Source: Stutzerimonas sp. S1
Lineage (GTDB): Bacteria; Pseudomonadota; Gammaproteobacteria; Pseudomonadales; Pseudomonadaceae
Direction: 5' to 3'
Assembly (NCBI RefSeq): GCF_025966695.1
Contig: NZ_JAOEIY010000009.1
Coordinates: 1-64,000 of the forward strand
DNA length: 64,000 bases
Part shown: in pieces, positions 57,355 through 64,000 of the stretch
How the letters are laid out: every line of letters starts with the position of its first letter
Numbering within the stretch: position 1 is the stretch's first letter
Position numbers and translations under genes: made by a program
Notes under the pieces: model-generated
Database searches by the model: none
Seen by the model: only the letters and a program-made list of their open reading frames with translations
What the model was told of the DNA's origin: nothing

Positions 57355-60246
57355 CTATTCGCTTCCCAGGTGCAGGACGGTAACGACGCGACCGTCATCC
57401 TGTGGTTCCGCAATGCCGGTATCGAGCAGGAACACGCGCTCGGCATTCAGACCGTGATCCACGAGGTACCCCTTGATCGCCGCTGCGCGATCGCGGCTGA
57501 GGCTGCGCAGCAGGGCGGTGCTTTCGGCCCAGGACGCCAGAACCGCTTCACGCATGCGTTCGGCTCGCTGTTTCTTCTTCAATTCCTTCCACTGTGCGGG
57601 TGGTTGTTGCTGCAGGCGACTGCGGTAGATACCTTCGAGCAGGACGCTCTTGTCGTCCTCATCCACCTGAATCAGGCTGGCGTCGGCCGGCACCTTATCG
57701 CCGCGCCGTTGCAAGATGCGGTACTGGCTCTCCTGATACTCACGTTGCAACCGCTGCTCCGCGAGCAGCGGACCATCGCTGCTGGTGGCGCTCATACCCT
57801 CAACTTCCAGGCGCAGCGTAGGGCGTTGCTGCAGGGCCCGGGCGAGTGTATCGAGCGCCTTGCGCGCCTCACTGTCGAGCTCGCTGCTGCCCGCAGCGAA
57901 GGCGATCTGGCTGAGATCTTGATCGCCATCGACCAGGCCGGCGATGAACTTGAACGGTGCCTGTGCGGCGCGCAGCACCAGATTGCGCAGGGTCTGCCAG
58001 ACAATCGGCATGACGCTGAACTGTGGATCATTGAGGTTACCGGTGACCGGCAGCTCAATGGAAATCGTGCCTTTGGTGTCCTTCAGCAGCGCCACCGCCA
58101 GGCGAATCGGTAGATCCACAGCGTTCGGGCTGTCGACCTTTTCGCCGAGCTGCAACTGTTCGAGCACCACCTTGTTCTCAGCGTTGAGCTGTCCTTGCTG
58201 GATGCGGTAATGCAGGTCGAGGTTGAGGCGGCCCTTGCGAATACGGTAACCGGCGAACTTGCTGGAATAGGGTGTCAGCGTGGTCAATTCGACTTGCTTG
58301 AAGCTGGTGGCGATGTCCAGACGCTGCAGTGGATCGAATGGCGTCAGTTGGCCCTTGATGCTGACGGGCGCGTAGCGATCCACCTTGCCCTTGATGTTGA
58401 CCGCCGCCGGCGTCTGCCGCTGATTGTCAAGCGTGCCGACCCGTCCGTTGAGCTCCTGGATCGCCGTGGCGAAGGGCGGGCGCAAGCTGAGGTCGGCGAA
58501 GTTGGCCGACCCGTCGGCGATGGTGATTTCGCCGATGTGTAGCGCCAGCGGGGGGCCTGCTGGCGCGGTGTCGGCTTTCTGCTCTGCGTTCGCAGCCTCG
58601 GGTTGCTGGATCAGCAGATCGTTGAGGTTGGTGGTCAGGTCCGGATTGATGATGAAGCGGGCATACGGCTGATTGAGCTGCACCTTGGCGATGCTCAGAC
58701 TTTGTGGATGGCGGTAATCGATGCCGTCCAGATGCAGGCGCTCCCATTTGGCAAGGTCGCGATTGCCAATGGTGTCGAGCGTGTGCAGCTGGGTGATATC
58801 GGCCTCGCCGGTGATCGAGAAGGCCAGCGGCGTGCTGCTTTGCAGTTCGGCGGCAAGCCGGCTGTCGAGCAGCCCGCTTCGCAGCTCGAGATGCATGAAT
58901 GGGCTGAGATAGGCCTGGGCGATGCGCAGGTCGATATCGCGGGTGGTGATCGCCAGCGTGCCGCTGGCTGGGCTCAGCTGCAGCTGCCCTTCGGCCTGCA
59001 GCGCGCCCTGAGGGCCGATCCCGGTTTGTGCGGCGAGCTGGAAGGGCGAAGTGCCGAGGCTGTCGAAGTCGCGCACATCGACATTGAGCGGGCCGACGTC
59101 TAAAGCGACATCCTGCTCGGGAACCCGGTCGGCGAGGTGGATGCGGTAGTCACGCAGCTGCGCGTCGCGCAACAGCACCTGCCAGGGCCGTTTGGTCTCA
59201 GGCGCGGCGTCTGCCTCGGACGGCGGCTGCGGTGCCGGAGCCGGCGAAGCCGCGAAGAGTGTCTGCCAGTCGAGCGTACCGTCGGCCTCGCGGGCGGCCC
59301 AGGTTTCCAGGTTGCTGCTGCGCAGGGTGCCGATGGTAACGCGCTGCTCGGCCAGATCCAGCGAGGTGTTGCCGACCTCCAGCCGCTCCAGACGGATCAG
59401 AGCCTTGTCGTCGGGACCGTCGATTGCCAGTGGGGCCAGCGTGAGCGCCCCATCTTCCAGGTTGAGCACGGTTCCTTCGCTCAGATCCAGGCGGTAGGCG
59501 GTGCTCAGGTCCAGACGGCCCTCCTGCAATCGTAGCGGGACCACGTCGTGCACGTAGGGCCAGATGTCCTTGAGTGGCAGGCCGTCGACCTGCAATTGCC
59601 CGCTGGAGGCTATCGGCGCGAGGCTGAACTGGCCCTGCCAGGCGATGCGGCCGCCGCTCGCTCCGTTGGCAACGAGACTGGCGTCGGCGCTGCCGTCGGA
59701 ACGGGTCGCCAGGTTGTGCAGCTCGACGTTCAGCGCATCGTAGCGCAGGTTGATCGGTTCGCTCGGGCGCAGGTCCTGAAAGGCGACATCGCCGTCGGCC
59801 AGCAGTAGGCGGTCGATACGCAGGGGGAAGACCTCGCTGTCGTCCTTTGCTTCTGGTTCCGGGGTTTGCGGCAGCTTGAACAGGCGGGACAGATTGAGCG
59901 CGCCGTCCCGGTCGAACAGCACCTGCACCGATGGGCGGTTGAGCTCGACGTCGGCAAGGTGCAGCGTGCGCCGCCACAGGCTGTCCCAGGACAGGTTGAT
60001 ATAGAGTCGTTCAAATGCCACCTGCCTGGCTTCGGGTGCGCCAATGTGCAGGTTGAATGCGCTCAGCTCGAGGCTGAACGGATTCAGCTCGATACGCTCC
60101 AGCGTGGCCGGCGTAGTGGCATAGCGTGCTAGCTGCTGGTTGGCGATGCGTTGGGCAACGCCAGGAAGAATGAGAAAGCCGAGCAGGCAGTAGCAGACCA
60201 GAACGCTCACTGCTCCGATGAGCGCACGCTTCATTCCGTTGGGCAT
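57355..60246 (-). CDS. Large AsmA-like DUF748 protein
   Basis: 963-residue envelope protein: one N-terminal membrane anchor (about 9-30), then a long periplasmic beta-rich body with repeated segments of the type 'hNpFsLelsafnl / hdLnLRpPFATAI' typical of the DUF748/AsmA family. These are now thought to be bridge-like lipid carriers or regulators of outer-membrane assembly. A C-terminal region (about 780-963) has a helical OmpA-like feature (LRLEVEGMSATSSDG...LNAERVFLLDTGIA). The ATG at 60246 is used; a second ATG lies four codons later. Exact function unknown. Confidence 0.85.
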   Translation of the reverse strand: MPNGMKRALIGAVSVLVCYCLLGFLILPGVAQRIANQQLARYATTPATLERIELNPFSLELSAFNLHIGAPEARQVAFERLYINLSWDSLWRRTLHLADVELNRPSVQVLFDRDGALNLSRLFKLPQTPEPEAKDDSEVFPLRIDRLLLADGDVAFQDLRPSEPINLRYDALNVELHNLATRSDGSADASLVANGASGGRIAWQGQFSLAPIASSGQLQVDGLPLKDIWPYVHDVVPLRLQEGRLDLSTAYRLDLSEGTVLNLEDGALTLAPLAIDGPDDKALIRLERLEVGNTSLDLAEQRVTIGTLRSSNLETWAAREADGTLDWQTLFAASPAPAPQPPSEADAAPETKRPWQVLLRDAQLRDYRIHLADRVPEQDVALDVGPLNVDVRDFDSLGTSPFQLAAQTGIGPQGALQAEGQLQLSPASGTLAITTRDIDLRIAQAYLSPFMHLELRSGLLDSRLAAELQSSTPLAFSITGEADITQLHTLDTIGNRDLAKWERLHLDGIDYRHPQSLSIAKVQLNQPYARFIINPDLTTNLNDLLIQQPEAANAEQKADTAPAGPPLALHIGEITIADGSANFADLSLRPPFATAIQELNGRVGTLDNQRQTPAAVNIKGKVDRYAPVSIKGQLTPFDPLQRLDIATSFKQVELTTLTPYSSKFAGYRIRKGRLNLDLHYRIQQGQLNAENKVVLEQLQLGEKVDSPNAVDLPIRLAVALLKDTKGTISIELPVTGNLNDPQFSVMPIVWQTLRNLVLRAAQAPFKFIAGLVDGDQDLSQIAFAAGSSELDSEARKALDTLARALQQRPTLRLEVEGMSATSSDGPLLAEQRLQREYQESQYRILQRRGDKVPADASLIQVDEDDKSVLLEGIYRSRLQQQPPAQWKELKKKQRAERMREAVLASWAESTALLRSLSRDRAAAIKGYLVDHGLNAERVFLLDTGIAEPQDDGRVVTVLHLGSE

Positions 60247-60340
60247 GTCCGGGGGGATTCCTGGCAGTTGGTTGCCTTGGAGTATGGCACGACCTGCAGG
60301 TTCCTCTTGCGATACAGCTCAGTAAACCGGTTGCAAGGCT

Positions 60341-61213
60341 CTAGCTCGGTGGCAGCCCCATGCGTCGACGGGCGCGATGCACGGAGCCGTTGCGCACTGC
60401 CCAGCGCAGCAGCGGCGCGCTGGCGTTGACGCCCGCCTGGATTGCCTGACGTCGGGATTGGCCGAAGTCGAGGCCGTACAGCGCCCCGGCCCATTGAGGC
60501 AGCAGCTCAATCCCCGCCTGCATCATCAGGGCGCCAAACGGCCTCGCCAGGTGGCTTGGCGATGGCGCGGCCCGCAGGATGTCGAGGAGTTCGCGACAGC
60601 GTTCGTCGCATTGCAGGGCAGGGCGGATGCTGGCGAAATAGGCAGCGACTTCGGCGCGCGAGCGCGGCACTTGTCGCGCACCGAGGTGTTCGGCGATCAA
60701 GGCAACCTCGGCGTAATAGCGATCCTGTCGGTCAGCCGGTAATGCCGGGTCGCGATAACGCAGATAGGCGCTGAGGAAACTGCTCACCTCGGCCACGTGC
60801 ACCCAGGTCAGCAGCTCCGGGTCGGATGCCGCGTAAGGCGTGCCGTCGGCAGTCTGCCCTCGCACCTGAATATGGACCTTCCTGACCCGCGCCAGCAGAC
60901 GTTCGGCATCGGCGCGGCTGCCGTAGGTGGTTGCCGCGATGAACTGGCCGGTGCGCCGTAATCGACCCAGCAGATCGCTGCGAAAATTGGAGTGATCCCA
61001 CACGCCAGCCAGTGCCAGCGGATGCAGCGCCTGCAGCAGCGCGCTGATGCCTCCGGCGAGCATGCATGTGAAGTCGCTATGGACCTGCCAGCAGGCCGAG
61101 TCGGGGCCGAACAGGCCGGGCTCTCCGGGTGGGTTCTCGTAGTCGATGCCGCCGAGCGCCAGGCCGGTGAGGCCGAGCACCTGGGATTCTATATGGCGGC
61201 GAATGAAGTCCAT
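60341..61213 (-). CDS. MpaB/latex-clearing-type oxygenase (DUF2236)
   Basis: 290-residue protein of the ER-bound oxygenase MpaB/DUF2236 family, heme-linked in studied relatives. Markers: the N-terminal arginine/histidine helix IRRHI, WQVHSDFTCMLAGGISALLQALHPLALAGVWDHS, TTYGSRADAERLLARVRKVH, and LLTWVHVAEVSSFLSAY with the conserved His. The substrate is unknown. It lies about 95 bases after pgi in the same direction with a palindrome between. Confidence 0.82.
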   Translation of the reverse strand: MDFIRRHIESQVLGLTGLALGGIDYENPPGEPGLFGPDSACWQVHSDFTCMLAGGISALLQALHPLALAGVWDHSNFRSDLLGRLRRTGQFIAATTYGSRADAERLLARVRKVHIQVRGQTADGTPYAASDPELLTWVHVAEVSSFLSAYLRYRDPALPADRQDRYYAEVALIAEHLGARQVPRSRAEVAAYFASIRPALQCDERCRELLDILRAAPSPSHLARPFGALMMQAGIELLPQWAGALYGLDFGQSRRQAIQAGVNASAPLLRWAVRNGSVHRARRRMGLPPS

Positions 61214-61240
61214 GCGAAGGAGGCGGCTGAGTGGAAGGGC

Positions 61241-61263
61241 GTGCAGACCGTAACGGTCTGCAC
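61241..61263. terminator. Perfect palindrome between pgi and the oxygenase gene
   Basis: GTGCAGACCG-TAA-CGGTCTGCAC, perfect 10-bp arms. There is no U-tract on either side. It could end the pgi message or be an operator in front of the oxygenase gene. Confidence 0.5.
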
Positions 61264-61307
61264 GAGGAAGGCTTCCATCCGCCGCTGCGCGCCGGATGAA
61301 GAGGGCG

Positions 61308-62975
61308 TTAGCCGCGGTGCCGGCCGCGGAAGAAGTCGATCAGGCCTTGGGTCGACGCGTCTTCGGCCGGCGGGCTGTCATAGCCGGTCAGGCGACCGTA
61401 GACGCCTTTGCCGAGATCCTTGCCCAGCTCTACCCCCCACTGGTCGAAGGAGTTGATGCCCCAGATGACGCCCTGTACGAACACCTTGTGCTCATAGAGT
61501 GCGATCAGCGCACCCAGGCGTCCTGGGCTGATGCTTTCCAGCACCAGCGTATTACTTGGGCGATTGCCGGGGATCACCTTGTGCGGTGCCAGGCGCTGTA
61601 CTTCTGCCTCCGGGAGGCCCTTGGCGCGCAATTCGGCCTCGGCCTCGGCGCGTGTCTTGCCGAGCATCAGCGCCTGGCTTTGCGACAGGCAGTTGGCGTA
61701 CAGCCACTCCTGGTGATCGGCGACCGGGTTATGGCTGACCACCGGCACGATAAAGTCGGCGGGAATCAGCGGGGTGCCCTGGTGCAGCAGCTGGTGGTAG
61801 GCGTGCTGGCCATTGCAGCCGACACCGCCCCAGATCACCGGTCCGGTGGTACAGGAGACAGGTGTGCCGTCCTGGCGCACGCTCTTGCCGTTGGACTCCA
61901 TATCCATCTGCTGCAGGTGTTTGACGAAGTTGCGCAGGTAGTGATCGTAGGGCAGGAACGCGTAGCTCTGCGCACCCCAGAAGTTGTGGTACCAGATGCC
62001 GAGCATCGCCAGCAGGACCGGCATATTGCTTTCGAATGGCTCGTGGAGGAAGTGCTGGTCCATGCTGTAGGCGCCGGAAAGCAGATCCTTGAAGTTGTGC
62101 ATGCCGATGGCCAGGGCAATGGGCAAGCCGATCGCCGACCAGAGCGAGTAGCGACCGCCGACCCAGTCCCACATCGGGAAGATGTTTTTCTCGCGGATAC
62201 CGAAATCGATCGCTGCCTGCTTGTTGCTGGTCACGGCGATGAAGTGGCGGTAGAGCTTTTCCTCGGTGCCGCCACGGGCCAGGTACCAAGTCCGCGCGGC
62301 CTGAGCGTTCTTCAGCGTTTCCAGGGTGCCGAACGACTTGCTGGACACGATGAACAGCGTGGTTTCGGCATTGAGGTTGGCGGTTACCTCACGGAATTCG
62401 CTGCCATCGATATTGGCCAGGTAATGGCAGCGCACGCCGGATTGCTGGGTGAAGGGCAGCAGCGCTTCGGATACCAGCTGCGGGCCGAGGAAGGAGCCAC
62501 CGATGCCGATGTTTACCACGTCGGTGATCGGCTTGTCGTTGTAGCCGCGCCACAGGTGGTTGTGAATGCGTCCGACGATGTCGGTCATCTGCGCCAGCGC
62601 GGTGTGCACTTCGCGCATGAGATTTACGCCATTGACGACCAGGTTGTCGCCCATTGGCCGGCGCAGTGCTGTGTGCAATGCCGGGCGATTCTCCGAGGCA
62701 TTCACCGGTTCGCCGTTGAACATGGCGTGGGCGGCTTGCTCGACGCCCGCCTCGCGCGCCAGGTTGACCAGCAGCGTACGGGTTTCGGGAGTGATGAGAT
62801 TTTTCGAGTAGTCGAGAAACAGGCCGCAGCAGGAAACCGACAGTTCTTCGAAGCGCGCCGGGTCGGCAGCGAAGGCCTCACGCATGTTGAAGTGCTGCAT
62901 GGCCAGGCGATGTTCTTCCAGGACATTCCAGGATGACAGCGTGGTGACATCGAGCGGGTGCTGGTAATAGCTCAT
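61308..62975 (-). CDS. pgi: Glucose-6-phosphate isomerase
   Basis: 555-residue glycolytic and gluconeogenic enzyme. Signatures: [15 protein letters not shown] (sugar-phosphate loop), [32 protein letters not shown] (PGI signature 1), and [14 protein letters not shown] (signature 2). The ATG at 62975 gives the family N-terminus [10 protein letters not shown]; the 30 codons upstream are rejected. Adjacent to panD as in other pseudomonads. Confidence 0.96.
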   Translation of the reverse strand: MSYYQHPLDVTTLSSWNVLEEHRLAMQHFNMREAFAADPARFEELSVSCCGLFLDYSKNLITPETRTLLVNLAREAGVEQAAHAMFNGEPVNASENRPALHTALRRPMGDNLVVNGVNLMREVHTALAQMTDIVGRIHNHLWRGYNDKPITDVVNIGIGGSFLGPQLVSEALLPFTQQSGVRCHYLANIDGSEFREVTANLNAETTLFIVSSKSFGTLETLKNAQAARTWYLARGGTEEKLYRHFIAVTSNKQAAIDFGIREKNIFPMWDWVGGRYSLWSAIGLPIALAIGMHNFKDLLSGAYSMDQHFLHEPFESNMPVLLAMLGIWYHNFWGAQSYAFLPYDHYLRNFVKHLQQMDMESNGKSVRQDGTPVSCTTGPVIWGGVGCNGQHAYHQLLHQGTPLIPADFIVPVVSHNPVADHQEWLYANCLSQSQALMLGKTRAEAEAELRAKGLPEAEVQRLAPHKVIPGNRPSNTLVLESISPGRLGALIALYEHKVFVQGVIWGINSFDQWGVELGKDLGKGVYGRLTGYDSPPAEDASTQGLIDFFRGRHRG

Positions 62976-63229
62976 GGTGATGCGGCTTCCTTTGCGTTGA
63001 CGGGCCATGAAGACGTTGCGGCTCCGGGCGCAGGGATCATGCGCCACGCGCTGCATGGGCTTCAACAGCCGTTTGATGGTGCTGGCACAGCGACATTCGT
63101 TGCGCGTGCGGGCGCTATGGCCGGCGGCGGTATCGACCTGGCCGGCCGCGCTGCTCCCGTGCCGTTAGCGACTGCTCTGACCTGCGAAACGGCTGCGGTG
63201 TTCCGTTCGCCCCGCGGCGCCCGACCATG

Positions 63230-63262
63230 AAAAAGCCCGAAGCGTGGTGTGCGCTTCGGGCT
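63230..63262 (-). terminator. Terminator after panD
   Basis: On the minus strand AGCCCGAAGCG / CGCTTCGGGCT followed by TTTTT, 11-bp stem, 26 bases after the panD stop. Confidence 0.92.
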
Positions 63263-63288
63263 GGAGGTATGCGGTGCTGTCGGTGCCT

Positions 63289-63669
63289 TCAGGCGACCTG
63301 GACCGGAATCGCGTTGCTGGTATGGCTGAGATCGCCATCGGCGCCCATGTACAGGACGTGGGGCTTGAAGTTGGCCAGCTCGGCCTCGCTGTAGTGCGCA
63401 TAGGTGCAGATGATCAGGCGATGGCCAACCCCTGCCTTGTGCGCAGCGGCGCCGTTGACGGAAATGATCTTCGAGCCTTCCTCGCCACGAATGGCATAGG
63501 TGGTGAAGCGCTCGCCGTTGTCGACGTTGTAGATCTGGATCTGTTCGTACTCACGGATTCCGGCTAGGTCGAGCCAGTCGCCGTCGATGGCACAGGAGCC
63601 TTCGTAGTCGAGCACTGAGTGAGTCACCACGGCGCGGTGCAGTTTTGCCTTGAGCATGATGGCGTGCAT
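63289..63669 (-). CDS. panD: Aspartate 1-decarboxylase
   Basis: 126-residue pyruvoyl enzyme making beta-alanine for pantothenate and coenzyme A. The self-cleavage site Gly24-Ser25 lies in DYEGSCAID, and Tyr58-type residues in [10 protein letters not shown] are intact. The ATG at 63669 follows GGAGGA and gives [13 protein letters not shown]. It lies downstream of panC, which supplies the enzyme using beta-alanine. Confidence 0.96.
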   Translation of the reverse strand: MHAIMLKAKLHRAVVTHSVLDYEGSCAIDGDWLDLAGIREYEQIQIYNVDNGERFTTYAIRGEEGSKIISVNGAAAHKAGVGHRLIICTYAHYSEAELANFKPHVLYMGADGDLSHTSNAIPVQVA

Positions 63670-63746
63670 GGCAGGGTCCTCCGGTGCGCAAGCGGCGCAG
63701 AGTGTGCCCGAAGCCCCGAGTGTGATCAAGGCCATTGGGCGGGCGG

Positions 63747-64000
63747 TTACTTGGCTGGCGACGTGAGATCGACCAGCAGATTGTCCAGCAGACGAGTCTT
63801 GCCGAGGAAGGCTGCCACCAGGATGACCAGCTCGTGAGAGGCATCGCTGATCGGCTGCAGGTCGGGCGCATTGCGAATCTCCAGATAGTCCGGACGCAGT
63901 CCAGCTGCCTGCAGTTGCGCGAGGCCACGGTCGATCAGCGCGGTGTAGTCGCGTTGTCCGCCGAGTACGGCCTCCTTCATATCACAGAGCGTGCGATACA
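63747..64000 (-). CDS. panC: Pantothenate synthetase, 3' part (runs off the right end)
   Basis: The last 84 or so codons of PanC, which joins pantoate and beta-alanine using ATP. The C-terminal domain shows [25 protein letters not shown], and the ending [15 protein letters not shown] as in the family. The 5' end lies beyond the window. The stop is 77 bases before panD, so panC-panD are probably one operon. Confidence 0.93.
   Translation of the reverse strand, partial: YRTLCDMKEAVLGGQRDYTALIDRGLAQLQAAGLRPDYLEIRNAPDLQPISDASHELVILVAAFLGKTRLLDNLLVDLTSPAK

Overview
The window is a chromosomal segment of a gamma-proteobacterium of the genus Pseudomonas, most likely the Stutzerimonas (P. stutzeri) group. 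Codon use is GC-rich. The right three quarters follow the conserved Pseudomonas order lldR, smpB, ratA, rnfH, bamE, fur, recN, grpE-dnaK-dnaJ, dapB, carAB, greA, yhbY, rlmE, ftsH, folP, glmM, tpiA, secG, two tRNAs, rimP-nusA-infB-rbfA-truB-rpsO-pnp, then pgi and panD-panC. The LutABC-type lactate oxidation genes beside a multidomain D-lactate dehydrogenase fit the stutzeri group. The genus call is inference from gene order and protein sequence; no database was searched.

Positions 1 to about 15.8 kb are an integrated genomic island abutting the 3' end of the tmRNA gene ssrA (15808-16186, minus strand). Its distal part (1-7.3 kb) is a heat and protein quality-control module of the transmissible locus of stress tolerance (tLST, also called locus of heat resistance) type. 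It holds an excisionase-like HTH protein, a small heat shock protein, a stand-alone ClpG/ClpK disaggregase, a cardiolipin-synthase-like phospholipase D protein and a second, non-core FtsH. The middle (7.4-10.7 kb) is a scrap yard of truncated genes (an RNA polymerase alpha-CTD-like ORF, an IS66 tnpA fragment, the 3' end of msrA, the 5' end of an mvaU/H-NS-like silencer) around a complete IS21-family element with istA and istB. A gene-poor 1.1 kb tract follows, holding an unusual alternating inverted-repeat array. Next to ssrA lie two related tyrosine recombinases (419 and 813 residues). The 419-residue gene has a LexA-box-like site nearly identical to the one in front of recN.

From 16 to 25.6 kb there is a lactate locus: permease lldP, then lutA-lutB-lutC-dld on the minus strand, and the FadR-type regulator lldR divergently transcribed, with two LldR-type operators between lldP and lldR. 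From 25.7 kb on the genes are housekeeping. They cover ribosome rescue (smpB; its partner ssrA is 9.5 kb away), outer-membrane assembly (bamE), iron control (fur), DNA repair (recN), the heat-shock chaperones with a clear sigma-32 promoter, lysine and carbamoyl-phosphate synthesis, transcript cleavage (greA), rRNA methylation, the core FtsH, folate and cell-wall precursor enzymes, and the translation/transcription factor operon running from the initiator tRNA to pnp. The right end holds a BON-domain periplasmic protein, a DUF2845 pair, a large DUF748 (AsmA-like) protein, an MpaB-type oxygenase, pgi, panD and the 3' part of panC.

The island brings a second ClpB-like disaggregase, FtsH and sHsp to a cell that already has core heat-shock genes in this same window. 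The most novel-looking signals are the leader ORF with an extended Shine-Dalgarno in front of hsp20, the four-copy alternating stem-loop array at 11.2 kb, the probably SOS-linked recombinase pair, and the carA leader ORF that overlaps an attenuator-like hairpin and a TTG start.
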